Shown here in pieces: positions 25,159 to 33,139 of a stretch of 64,000 nt of DNA (the stretch's first letter is position 1; each line of letters opens with the position of its first letter). The stretch is from positions 62,001-126,000 of the forward strand of contig JAGOAU010000003.1 of assembly GCA_017983755.1 (NCBI GenBank), read 5' to 3'. Below the pieces are notes generated by a model. That model did not search any database. It worked only from the letters and a program-made list of their open reading frames with translations, and had not been told where the DNA came from. The position numbers were made by a program, and so were the translations under genes. Origin of the DNA: Azonexus sp. (lineage in GTDB: Bacteria > Pseudomonadota > Gammaproteobacteria > Burkholderiales > Rhodocyclaceae).

Positions 25159-26634
25159 ATGAACGAAACAGCAACAGGACTTGTGGCGGGAATTGCGCTC
25201 GCGATCGCCATCGTCGGTATTGGCGGCTGCGAAAAGAAGGCCGATCCGGTTGCCGCCGCCCAGCTGGCGGACAAGAAGGCCGGCATCCCGGCGCCCGGCA
25301 TCGTCGAAACCAAGGCCATCGCCGAAGAAGCCTTCATCTACGGCCTGCCGCTGGTGATGAACTACGCGGTGATGAACGAATTCGTCGTCGACAAGAATTC
25401 CGGCCAGTACAAGGCGCCGTTCAACACGATCAGCAACGAAGCGCGCGTCTTCACCTACAAGGACACCGCCGTCGTCACGCCGAACAGCGACACGCCCTAT
25501 TCCATGCTCTGGCTCGACCTGCGCGCCGAACCGATGGTCATCTCGGTGCCGGCCGTGGACAAGAAGCGCTACTACTCGGTGCAGTTGACCGACGGCAACG
25601 CCTACAACTACGGCTACATCGGGAGCAGAGCCACCGGCAGCGAACCGGGCGACTATCTCGTCGTCGGCCCCGACTGGCAGGGCGAGAAGCCGGCCGGGAT
25701 CAAGCAGGTGTTCCGCTCGACGACCCCGTTCGCGCTGAGTATCTTCCGCACCCAGTTGTTCAACGCCGACGACATGCCCAACGTCGAGAAGGTGCAGGCC
25801 GGCTACCAGGCCCGGCCGCTGTCGGCCTTCCTCAACCAGCCGGCGCCGCCCGCCGCGCCGAAGATTGACTTCCTGCCCGCCACCACCGCCGGCATCAAGG
25901 CCAATTTCTACGAATACCTCGACGCCGCGCTGCAGTACGTGCCGGTCAGCCCCGAGGACAAGGAAATCCGCGCCCGGCTCGCCAGCATCGGCATCGGCCC
26001 CGGCAAGAGCTTCCAGTTCAAGGATCTGTCACTGGAGCACAAGGCCGCCGTCCTGCTGGCGATGAAGGAAGGCGACGACAAGGTGGATGCCTTCCTGAAA
26101 ACCGGGATGAAGGACATCAACGGCTGGAAGGTCGGGTCGCTGTTCGGCGACGCCGCCTTCTACAACGGCGACTGGCTCAAGCGCGCCGCGGCCGCCAAGG
26201 GCGGCATCTACGGCAACAATGCCGTCGAAGCCATGTACCCGATGACCCGCGTCGATTCCAGCGGCGCCACGCTCGACGCCAGCAAGCACAACTACACGCT
26301 CACCTTCCCCGCCGGCCAGTTGCCGCCGGTCAGTGCCTTCTGGTCGGTGACCATGTACGACGGCAAGACGCAGCTGCTGATCGAGAATCCGATCAACCGC
26401 TATCTGATCAACTCGCCGATGCTCTCCGGCATGAAGAAGGACAAGGACGGCTCGCTGACGCTCTACATCCAGAAGGATTCGCCGGGCAAGGACAAGGAAG
26501 CCAACTGGCTGCCGGCGCCGGACGGCGAAATCTACCTGGTGATGCGCCTCTACTGGCCGAAGGACACGCCGCCGTCGATCCTGCCGGCCGGCGAGGGCAC
26601 GTGGAATCCGCCGGCGCTCCAGGTCGCAAAATGA
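25159..26634 (+). CDS. DUF1254/DUF1214 lipoprotein
   Basis: 491 residues from ATG 25159; an in-frame ATG at 25129 would extend it by ten. Lipobox IGGC (Cys25), then EEAFIYGLPLVMNYAVM, which opens the DUF1254 domain, VVTPNSDTPYSMLWLDLRAEPMV and RYYSVQLTDGNAYNYGYIG. The C-terminal DUF1214 half holds NYTLTFPAGQLPPVSAFWSVTMYD and GEIYLVMRLYWPK. These envelope proteins are widespread and uncharacterised; the ordered beta-rich halves suggest a binding rather than enzymatic role. Monocistronic spacing on both sides (147 and 83 bp). Confidence 0.9.
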   Translation: MNETATGLVAGIALAIAIVGIGGCEKKADPVAAAQLADKKAGIPAPGIVETKAIAEEAFIYGLPLVMNYAVMNEFVVDKNSGQYKAPFNTISNEARVFTYKDTAVVTPNSDTPYSMLWLDLRAEPMVISVPAVDKKRYYSVQLTDGNAYNYGYIGSRATGSEPGDYLVVGPDWQGEKPAGIKQVFRSTTPFALSIFRTQLFNADDMPNVEKVQAGYQARPLSAFLNQPAPPAAPKIDFLPATTAGIKANFYEYLDAALQYVPVSPEDKEIRARLASIGIGPGKSFQFKDLSLEHKAAVLLAMKEGDDKVDAFLKTGMKDINGWKVGSLFGDAAFYNGDWLKRAAAAKGGIYGNNAVEAMYPMTRVDSSGATLDASKHNYTLTFPAGQLPPVSAFWSVTMYDGKTQLLIENPINRYLINSPMLSGMKKDKDGSLTLYIQKDSPGKDKEANWLPAPDGEIYLVMRLYWPKDTPPSILPAGEGTWNPPALQVAK

Positions 26635-26717
26635 CGTGAAGGCGGGGGCCGGCGGCTGGTGCCCAACCGCCTTCGCGTCCGGACCCTCGCCTTGAAGAAG
26701 CAAACAGGGAGTATTCG

Positions 26718-27533
26718 ATGACATTCACCACCACGCGCAAATTCGGTGCTTTTTCGGTGTTGACCGCAGCAATGCTTGCCGCGACGCCAGCGTGCGCCGA
26801 AATGAGCGCCGAGGAACTGGCCAAACTGGCGCAGAACCCGGTCGGCAACCTGATCAGCGTACCGTTCCAGAACAACACGAACCTGAACGTCGGGCCGGAC
26901 AAGCGGACGCAGAACATCCTCAACATCCAGCCGGTGATTCCGGTCTCGGTGAACGAGGACTGGAACATCATCACCCGCACCATCGTCCCGGTCGTCTCGC
27001 AGCCGCTTCCAGATGGCGAGCGGAGCAACGGCATCGGCGATACGGTTTTCACCGCCTTCCTGTCGCCGGCCAAGCCCGGCAGCTTCATCTGGGGTGCAGG
27101 GCCGGTGGTGCAGCTACCGACCAACAGCAATTCGGACCTCGGCAACCGCAACTGGGGGCTCGGCCCGTCGGTCGTCGCCCTGCATCTGGAACACGGCAAC
27201 CCTTGGGTCTACGGCGCCCTGGTCAACAACATCTGGTCGCTCTCCGACAGCGGCACCGGCGGTTCGTACAATAACGCGACGATCCAGCCCTTCATCAACT
27301 ACAACTTCGGCGGCGGCCTCTACCTGACCAGTTCTCCCGTCATCACTGCCAACTGGAAGGCCGAAAGCAGCCAGCGGTGGACGGTGCCGCTGGGCGGCGG
27401 CGTCGGCAAGATCTTCCATCTCGGCAAACTGCCGGTGAATACGCAATTGTCGGCCTATTACAACGTTGTGACGCCGGACGATGGTCCGAACTGGCAGATT
27501 CGCGCTCAGGTGCAGTTCATGTTCCCGAAATAG
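26718..27533 (+). CDS. Outer-membrane transporter-like barrel protein
   Basis: 271 residues with signal peptide ending TPACAE. Strand-forming segments include NLISVPFQNNTNLNVG, WNIITRTIVPVVSQP, SNGIGDTVFTAFLSP, FIWGAGPVVQLPTN, NWGLGPSVVAL and the terminal WQIRAQVQFMFPK. Homologues are often mislabelled neuromedin U in databases. Likely a 10-14-strand barrel of the phenol/transporter-like superfamily. GGGAG precedes ATG by 7 nt. Confidence 0.83.
   Translation: MTFTTTRKFGAFSVLTAAMLAATPACAEMSAEELAKLAQNPVGNLISVPFQNNTNLNVGPDKRTQNILNIQPVIPVSVNEDWNIITRTIVPVVSQPLPDGERSNGIGDTVFTAFLSPAKPGSFIWGAGPVVQLPTNSNSDLGNRNWGLGPSVVALHLEHGNPWVYGALVNNIWSLSDSGTGGSYNNATIQPFINYNFGGGLYLTSSPVITANWKAESSQRWTVPLGGGVGKIFHLGKLPVNTQLSAYYNVVTPDDGPNWQIRAQVQFMFPK
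26739..26770 (+). repeat. Dispersed 32-bp motif (GTTGAC variant) at start of barrel gene
   Basis: GTTGACCGCAGC at 26759-26770 (two changes), TTTTT proximal tract and AAATTCGG at exactly -20. Overlaps signal-peptide codons (VLTAA), so codon constraint could explain part of the match. Confidence 0.4.
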
Positions 27534-27582
27534 GACATTAGACTGGACTTTTATTTGCCGATATTGATTAGGACAGGTCAAT

Positions 27583-28059
27583 TTGGATACTGCGCACCTT
27601 TCTGAACAGGCGCTCCTGGCCCTGGATTTCGAATACGGTACGCAAATCCTGGCTGCGCTCCTGCCCATGGCCGTGACGGTGATTTTTCACGGGCTCGGCA
27701 TCAGCTTGGTGCACCGCTTCTTCAGGCGCCATGGCAAGCCGCTCGTCCATGGTCCCCATGCTGCGGCTCGTACCGTGGTGATTATCGGCATTGTCGCGAT
27801 ACTGCTCGCCACACACTTCGTCGGCGTGATCGTGTGGGCAGGATTCTATTTCCTCATGAAAATGGTGCCGAACATTGGCGCCGCCATGTATTTTTCGGTC
27901 GGCAGTTACACGACCCTGGGGGCCGAGGGCATCAAACTTTATGGACGCTGGCGGGGTTTCGGCGGCTTCGAGGCGATGACGGCAATGCTGATGTTCGGCT
28001 GGTCGACCGCCGTGCTGGCTTCCATCGTCCAGAAACTTCAGAGTGCCGATGACAATTGA
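27583..28059 (+). CDS. Small ion-channel-like membrane protein
   Basis: 158 residues from TTG 27583 (AGGACAGG upstream). Three to four hydrophobic helices: YGTQILAALLPMAVTVIFHGLG, AARTVVIIGIVAILLATHFVGVIVWAGFYF and FEAMTAMLMFGWSTAVLASIV. Between helices the segment MYFSVGSYTTLGAEGI sits where two-helix ion channels have the pore loop and filter, though it lacks the canonical TVGYG. Such proteins are sometimes annotated as potassium-channel or ion-transport-2 domain proteins. Selectivity cannot be inferred. Confidence 0.75.
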   Translation: MDTAHLSEQALLALDFEYGTQILAALLPMAVTVIFHGLGISLVHRFFRRHGKPLVHGPHAAARTVVIIGIVAILLATHFVGVIVWAGFYFLMKMVPNIGAAMYFSVGSYTTLGAEGIKLYGRWRGFGGFEAMTAMLMFGWSTAVLASIVQKLQSADDN

Positions 28060-28200
28060 CCGGTTTCCGGTGCCCGCAGCTTGTGATGTTTTTTCTTGGA
28101 AGGCGGTTACGGTTTCTTCTCGGCCGACGGGCTTGAAAATCTCCGATGACAGACGGAGCGGACGGCTTGGTCGAGTCGCACCATGTCGATATCCGCACTG

Positions 28201-28232
28201 GTTGCGGTCGACAGCTGAAAAGGTGCCAAATC
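28201..28232 (-). repeat. Dispersed 32-bp motif, exact core, intergenic
   Basis: Exact GTTGCGGTCGAC at 28201-28212, AAAA at +6 to +9 and AAAT near +17 to +19 after the core, with GCC before the second block. It is the only recognisable element in the 275-bp gap 28060-28334, apart from the ribosome site AAGGAAAG before the next gene. Confidence 0.7.
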
Positions 28233-28334
28233 GCACCTCCGCAAGCTGCAGGATTCAAATTAATATCGCAAAGGCGTGCCGGGATTTCGGACCGCATCAC
28301 CAGCTGGGTGTAATCAACAAAAGGAAAGAATGGA

Positions 28335-29171
28335 ATGTCCAACAAGAACACAATGGCCGGAAGCGGCAGACGAATTGCCCGATATTGCCTGATTGCTGGC
28401 GCAATCGCCCTAATGGCAGGCTGCCAGACCTACGATGCGGCGCTCGGCAGCGGCACCGGGGTGACCGCCACCGATGCGGCGCGCCTGACGCGGAGCGGCT
28501 TTCTCAGCGATTACGCCCGGCTGAAACCCAATCCCCAGGCCGGTGGCATCGAATGCTGGCGCGACCCGCGTCTCGACGCGGCGCGCTTCGACAAGGTGCT
28601 GGTTTCGCGCATCGTCGTTTCGCTGGCGCCACCCAAGAGTGACAAGGAGGGCGAACAGAAGACGATCGATCCGAACGATCTCAAGACGCTGACCGACTAC
28701 TTCCACAGTTCGCTGCTCAAGGCGCTGAAGCCGCAGATGCAGGTGGTGGACAAGGCCGGGCCGGGGGTCGTGGTGATCCGCATCGCCCTGACCAATCTCG
28801 TCCCCACCACGGTTTCGGATAGCGTGGCCGGCACGCTCGTTCCCTACGCCTTCATCGCCGAGGCGGGTTCCGGCGTGGCGACCGGCCGCCCGGCGGGGTC
28901 GACGCCGTACATGGGCGAAACTGGCATGGAGATGCAGTTCCGCGATGGCGGCAACGGCCAGGTCATCGCCGAGTGCCGCGACACCCAGATCGGCCGCAAG
29001 TACGCCGCCGACGTCGATGCCAGCGCCGTCGGCGCGGCCCAGACCTGGGCGAGCGGCTACCTGAATTCCTTCCAGGCCTGGTCGTACGCGAAGAATGCCT
29101 TCGACAAGTGGTCGATGCTGGTTGCCAAACGCTTCGCCGAACTGCGTGGTGTGACGCCGCCGGCACAGTGA
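28335..29171 (+). CDS. DUF3313 lipoprotein
   Basis: 278 residues. Long signal with lipobox MAGC (Cys30) followed by QTYDAALGSG. DUF3313 features: SGFLSDYARLKPNP, CWRDPRLDAARFDKVLVSRIVV, LTDYFHSSLLKALKP, VVVIRIALTNLVPT and GETGMEMQFRDGGNGQVIAECRD. The C-terminal helix (SYAKNAFDKWSMLVAKRFAEL) is typical of the family. Outer-membrane attachment is expected; function unknown. Found in the same run of envelope genes as the sulfatase. Confidence 0.88.
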   Translation: MSNKNTMAGSGRRIARYCLIAGAIALMAGCQTYDAALGSGTGVTATDAARLTRSGFLSDYARLKPNPQAGGIECWRDPRLDAARFDKVLVSRIVVSLAPPKSDKEGEQKTIDPNDLKTLTDYFHSSLLKALKPQMQVVDKAGPGVVVIRIALTNLVPTTVSDSVAGTLVPYAFIAEAGSGVATGRPAGSTPYMGETGMEMQFRDGGNGQVIAECRDTQIGRKYAADVDASAVGAAQTWASGYLNSFQAWSYAKNAFDKWSMLVAKRFAELRGVTPPAQ

Positions 29172-29277
29172 GCGGACAGCGCAGGGACATCTGCTATCCG
29201 GCTGTGGCGAAGCAGTGGCATGAGCGCTGCTGCGTCCGCAGGCAGACGCGCAACAGCCGGGAAGCAGGCTGCGGGCA

Positions 29278-31677
29278 ATGAGGAAGAAATCTGGAACCAA
29301 CGCGGCCAGTCCCGCTGCCCTTGCGCCGGTCGTCGAGCGCAGGCCGGAACGCAAGCGTTGGCTCGCCAGCGTCGCCGGGCTGCTGCTGGTATTGCTCGCC
29401 CTGCTTGCCTATGTGGCGGCGACCAGGGCGCCGCCAGCGCCGCCGGTTGCGGTCGACCCCGAAAAAGCAGGCAAAACCGCGACCTATGTCGGTGCCAAGG
29501 TCTGCAAGACCTGCCATGAAGGCGAATTCAGGGCCTGGTCGGGCTCGCATCACGACCTTGCCATGCAGGAGGCGACGGCCGCGACGGTGCTCGGCGATTT
29601 CGCCGACGCCCGGTTTCGGCATCAGGGCGTCGAATCCAGCTTTTTCAAGCGCGGCGACCGCTTCATGGTCCGTACCGACGGCCCCGACGGCGAGCTCGCC
29701 GACTACGAGGTCGCCTACACCTTTGGCGTCTATCCGCTGCAGCAATACCTGATCGCCTTCCCAGGCGGACGCTTCCAGGCGCTGCCGATCGCCTGGGATG
29801 CCCGGGCGAAGGATAGTGGCGGTCAGCGCTGGTTCCATCTTCAGGCGGGGGAGAAGATCGACCACCAGGATCCCCTGCACTGGACCGGTCGCTACCAGAA
29901 CTGGGCGCTGCAATGTGCCGAATGCCATTCGACCGACCTGAAAAAGGGCTACGACGCGGCCAGCGACACCTACCGGACGACCTTCAGCGAAATCAACGTC
30001 GCCTGCGAGGCCTGCCACGGTCAGGGCTCACGGCATGTGGACTGGGCACTGGAAGCACGGGCGCCCTACGCGGCGCACGGCGACAAGGGCTTGCCGACGC
30101 TGGATACGCGCTGGAATGAAGCCTGGAAATTCCCGTCGGCCGGCGCCCGCTTCGCCGTGCGCGACCAGCCGGCCGACCCCGCCGGCATGAACACCTGCGC
30201 CGCCTGCCACGCCCGCCGCGCGACGCTGAGCGAGGAACGCAAGGCCGGTGCGCCGCTGGAAGATAGCCACCGCCTGGCGATGCTGACGGCGCCCAATTAC
30301 CACGCCGACGGCCAGCAGCGCGAAGAGGTCTATGTCTGGGCTTCCTTCCTGCAGAGCAAAATGCACCAGAACGGCGTCACCTGCATGGACTGCCATGAGC
30401 CGCACTCGCTGAAGCTGCGCGCTGCGGGCAATGCGCTGTGCACGCGCTGCCACAATGCCGCCGAGTTCGATCTCCCCAAACACCACCGGCATGTTGCCGG
30501 CGGCAAGGGCGCCCAGTGCGTCACCTGCCACATGCCGACGCAGAACTACATGGTGATCCATGCCCGCCAGGATCACAGCCTGCGCATCCCACGCCCCGAT
30601 CTGTCGCAGTCGCTCGGCAGCCCGAACGCCTGTACCCAGTGCCATACGGACAAGAAGCCGGCGTGGGCGGCCAGCGCCATGGACAAGTGGTATGGCAAGG
30701 CATGGCGGGAACGCCCGCATTACGGACCTGCGCTGCATGCCGGCGAGACCGCTGGCGTTAGCGCCTTGCCCGGCCTGCTCGAACTGGCCGCCAGCCCGAC
30801 CGCCCCGGCGATCGTCCGGGCGACGGCGGCAACGCTCGCCCAGCCTTACGCCGGCCCGGCGACGCTGTCGGTGGCGCAGGCGTTATTGCAGGATGCCGAC
30901 CCCTCGCTGCGTATCGCGGCGCTCGGTCTGCTGACGCCGCTGGCCGTCCCGGACCGCATATCGGCTGCCGCGCCGCTGCTCGGCGACCCGGTGCGCGGGG
31001 TGCGCATCGAGGCGGCCAGCGTTCTGGCCGACATCTCCGACAGCCAGCTCCCCCCAGGTAGCCGGCTGGCACGCCAGGTTGCCCTGCAGGAATACGAGGC
31101 AATGCTGGCGCGGGAGGCAGACTGGCCGGCGACCAGCCTCGATCTCGGCAACCTGCGCCTGCGCCAGGGACGGGCCGCCGAGGCGGTTGCCGCCTATGAG
31201 CGGGCCATCAGGCTCGACCCGCGTTTTGCCGCGGCCTACATCAACCTTGCCGACGCCTGGCGCCAGCAGGAGCGCGAAGCGGAAGCGGAAAAGGCCCTGC
31301 GCCAGGGCCTGGCGGCCATGCCGCGGGACGCCGAATTGCACCACGCGCTGGGCCTGGCATTGGTGCGCCGGCATGAGAACGATGCCGCACTCAGGGCGTT
31401 CGTCGAAGCCGCGCGCCTGGCGCCCGACAATGCGCGTTACGCCTACGTCCAGGCCATCGCCCTGCACGCCGCCGGCCGGCGGGGCGAAGCGCTGGCCGTG
31501 CTGCGTAGTGCCAACCGGCGCCACCCGGACGACCTCGACATTCTCGGCGCGCTGATCTCGATCAGCCGTGAAGCCGGCGATCGGCCAGCAGCGCTGCGTT
31601 ATGCGAAGCAGGCCGCCGCGCTGCTGCCGGACAATGCCGATCTGAAGCGCCTGGTGGCGGAACTGGGCGGACGCTGA
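29278..31677 (+). CDS. Octahaem c-type cytochrome fused to HEAT-like and TPR repeats
   Basis: 799 residues. An N-terminal membrane anchor (WLASVAGLLLVLLALLAYVA, about 29-48) is followed by eight CxxCH haem motifs: CKTCH, CAECH, CEACH, CAACH, CMDCH, CTRCH, CVTCH and CTQCH, all before residue 460. Residues about 490-600 are Ala/Leu-rich helical repeats (HEAT-like: VRATAATLAQPY, LRIAALGLLTPLA, VRIEAASVLADI), and the last 190 residues are TPRs (AAEAVAAYERAIRLDPRFAAAY). It should be a periplasmic, membrane-tethered electron carrier or reductase with a protein-interaction tail. Spacing of 106 bp from the DUF3313 gene. Confidence 0.9.
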   Translation: MRKKSGTNAASPAALAPVVERRPERKRWLASVAGLLLVLLALLAYVAATRAPPAPPVAVDPEKAGKTATYVGAKVCKTCHEGEFRAWSGSHHDLAMQEATAATVLGDFADARFRHQGVESSFFKRGDRFMVRTDGPDGELADYEVAYTFGVYPLQQYLIAFPGGRFQALPIAWDARAKDSGGQRWFHLQAGEKIDHQDPLHWTGRYQNWALQCAECHSTDLKKGYDAASDTYRTTFSEINVACEACHGQGSRHVDWALEARAPYAAHGDKGLPTLDTRWNEAWKFPSAGARFAVRDQPADPAGMNTCAACHARRATLSEERKAGAPLEDSHRLAMLTAPNYHADGQQREEVYVWASFLQSKMHQNGVTCMDCHEPHSLKLRAAGNALCTRCHNAAEFDLPKHHRHVAGGKGAQCVTCHMPTQNYMVIHARQDHSLRIPRPDLSQSLGSPNACTQCHTDKKPAWAASAMDKWYGKAWRERPHYGPALHAGETAGVSALPGLLELAASPTAPAIVRATAATLAQPYAGPATLSVAQALLQDADPSLRIAALGLLTPLAVPDRISAAAPLLGDPVRGVRIEAASVLADISDSQLPPGSRLARQVALQEYEAMLAREADWPATSLDLGNLRLRQGRAAEAVAAYERAIRLDPRFAAAYINLADAWRQQEREAEAEKALRQGLAAMPRDAELHHALGLALVRRHENDAALRAFVEAARLAPDNARYAYVQAIALHAAGRRGEALAVLRSANRRHPDDLDILGALISISREAGDRPAALRYAKQAAALLPDNADLKRLVAELGGR
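29446..29477 (-). repeat. Dispersed 32-bp motif, exact core, within octahaem cytochrome gene
   Basis: Exact GTTGCGGTCGAC at 29446-29457, AAAAA proximal tract, GGC and AAAAC distal tract. It falls in codons of the linker between the membrane anchor and the first haem motif. Confidence 0.65.
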
Positions 31678-31754
31678 CCGGGCCTGAGGGCCGTGATCGG
31701 GCGCCCATTCGCCCGGCGCCGGCGTTAAGATCGGGCTCCAAGGAGGAAGACGAC

Positions 31755-32210
31755 ATGAGCGCAAAGTTTCTCGATGACCTGCACCCCGGCGAAAAATTCG
31801 TCAGCGGCGGCATCACCCTGACCGAGAGCGAAATCATCGGTTTCGCGCTGACCTACGACCCGCAACCCTTTCACCTGAATGCCGTGGTCGCCGCCGAATC
31901 GATCTACGGCGGGCTGATCGCCAGCGGCTTCCAGGTCGTCTCGCTGACTTTCCGGCTGTTCATCCAGTTGGGTGTGTTCACCGAATCGAGCATGGGCTCG
32001 CCGGGCATCGACGAATTGCGCTGGTTCGCCCCGGCCCGGCCGGGCGACACGCTGCATGCCGAAGTCGAGGTGCTGGCGGTGATCCCGTCGAAATCCAAGG
32101 CCGATCGCGGCATTGCCCGCCTGCGCTATTCGGCGTTCAACCAGCGGCACGAACTGGTGTCGAGCTTCGTCGTCAATCACTTGCTGTTGCGGCAGACACC
32201 GGGTACCTAG
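31755..32210 (+). CDS. MaoC-family (hot-dog fold) dehydratase
   Basis: 151 residues with AAGGAGGA 8 nt before ATG. The MaoC hydratase pattern is visible: ESEIIGFALTYDPQPFHLN (catalytic Asp/His region D-x-x-P-x-H), then YGGLIASGFQVVSLTFRL and IDELRWFAPARPGDTLHAEVEV. Members hydrate or dehydrate enoyl-CoA esters, but many stand-alone proteins of this length have no defined substrate. Its stop codon shares the CTAG palindrome with the stop of the convergent gene. Confidence 0.9.
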   Translation: MSAKFLDDLHPGEKFVSGGITLTESEIIGFALTYDPQPFHLNAVVAAESIYGGLIASGFQVVSLTFRLFIQLGVFTESSMGSPGIDELRWFAPARPGDTLHAEVEVLAVIPSKSKADRGIARLRYSAFNQRHELVSSFVVNHLLLRQTPGT

Positions 32211-32569
32211 AAAAGCCGACGGTGACGTAGCGCGCCCGGTGCGTGCGAGAGCAGGGTCGACAGCACCAGGATCGCCCAGAAAACAGGCAGTGCCGTCGCC
32301 GGTGCGAAAACCATGAGCGCGACCAGCGCCAGCTTGAGCAGCACCCCGCAACCGGCGAGTTCGCGGACATGCCCGGGGTTGCTCCAGGCGTCGCCGGCGA
32401 ACATGCCGAGGCCGGAAAGCAGCGTCAGCCAGGCGCCGATGGCGATCTCGCCGCCACCGAGGAGCGCGGCGCCGAGCAGGACGATGCCGGCCAGATGGGC
32501 GGCGCGCAGGCTCAGGTTGAGCCCGCGGCGGCCGGGGAAGTCGCGGACGTGATCGCGTTGGCGAGGCAT
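32207..32569 (-). CDS. Small membrane protein of unknown function
   Basis: 120 residues from ATG 32569. A basic N-terminus (MPRQRDHVRDFPGRRG) is followed by three to four hydrophobic helices: LSLRAAHLAGIVLLGAALLG, IAIGAWLTLLSGLGMFAGDA, ELAGCGVLLKLALVALMVF and VFWAILVLSTLLS. Start is uncertain; an in-frame ATG at 32602 would overlap the divergent pncC start. No recognised domain. Its position between MaoC and pncC appears conserved in style with betaproteobacterial housekeeping regions, but I infer no function. Confidence 0.65.
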   Translation of the reverse strand: MPRQRDHVRDFPGRRGLNLSLRAAHLAGIVLLGAALLGGGEIAIGAWLTLLSGLGMFAGDAWSNPGHVRELAGCGVLLKLALVALMVFAPATALPVFWAILVLSTLLSHAPGALRHRRLF

Positions 32570-32600
32570 GGAAAACCGGGCAGGTGTAAGATGCCGCATT

Positions 32601-33101
32601 ATGTCCGAACTCGAAAAACTTGCCGAACATCTCGGCCGTGAGTTGCTCAACCGTGGTGAATGGCTGGCGACCGCGGAATCCTGTACCGGTGGCTGGGTGG
32701 CGCAGTCGGTGACGGCCATCGCCGGCAGTTCGACCTGGTTCGACCGAGGTTTCGTAACCTACTCGAATGCGGCCAAGGTCGACATGTTGGGGGTGCCGGA
32801 GGCGACCCTGGAGCGCCAGGGCGCGGTTTCCGAAGGCACCGCCCGGGCGATGGCGCAGGGCGCCCTGAAGCACAGCCGCGCCGACTGGGCGGTGGCGATC
32901 ACCGGTATCGCCGGCCCCGCAGGCGGCAGCGCGGACAAGCCGGTCGGCATGGTCTGCTTCGCCTGGGCGCAGCGCGATGGCGGCTGCGAGGCGCTGACCT
33001 GCCAGTTTTCCGGTACCCGCGCCGAGGTCCGCGAACAGGCCGTGCGCCTGGCGCTGAGCGGCACCCTGAAGCGGGTGATGGCGGCGACGCTGATGGCCTG
33101 A
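32601..33101 (+). CDS. pncC: PncC / CinA-C nicotinamide-nucleotide amidase
   Basis: 166 residues, the stand-alone CinA C-terminal domain. The catalytic Ser is in TAESCTGGWVAQSV (Ser27); other motifs are FVTYSNAAKVDMLGVP, AVSEGTARAMAQGAL and AITGIAGPAGGSADKPVG. It deamidates nicotinamide mononucleotide to nicotinate mononucleotide in NAD salvage. The N-terminal COG1058 domain of full-length CinA is absent, as in E. coli PncC. Convergent with the DUF302 gene; a terminator-like palindrome lies in the 37-bp gap. Confidence 0.92.
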   Translation: MSELEKLAEHLGRELLNRGEWLATAESCTGGWVAQSVTAIAGSSTWFDRGFVTYSNAAKVDMLGVPEATLERQGAVSEGTARAMAQGALKHSRADWAVAITGIAGPAGGSADKPVGMVCFAWAQRDGGCEALTCQFSGTRAEVREQAVRLALSGTLKRVMAATLMA

Positions 33102-33107
33102 TGGCCG

Positions 33108-33139
33108 GTTGCGGTCGACGGCCAAAAACGGCCGTTTTT
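33108..33139 (-). repeat. Dispersed 32-bp motif, exact core, intergenic between convergent genes
   Basis: Exact GTTGCGGTCGAC at 33108-33119 starting 7 bp after the pncC stop, with AAAAA and TTTTT blocks at the standard offsets. The distal half coincides with the terminator palindrome at 33124. Confidence 0.7.
33124..33139. terminator. Bidirectional terminator-like palindrome
   Basis: AAAAACGGCCGTTTTT, a perfect 16-bp palindrome in the gap between convergent pncC and DUF302 genes. A hairpin of AAAAAC/GTTTTT with a GGCC loop, or of the two GGCC blocks with an A-loop, gives a T-run on either strand. Confidence 0.6.

Noticed and set aside
26718..27533. Annotation of the barrel gene as neuromedin U
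   Set aside because: This is a database mislabel of a bacterial outer-membrane family; the sequence has a signal peptide and amphipathic strands.
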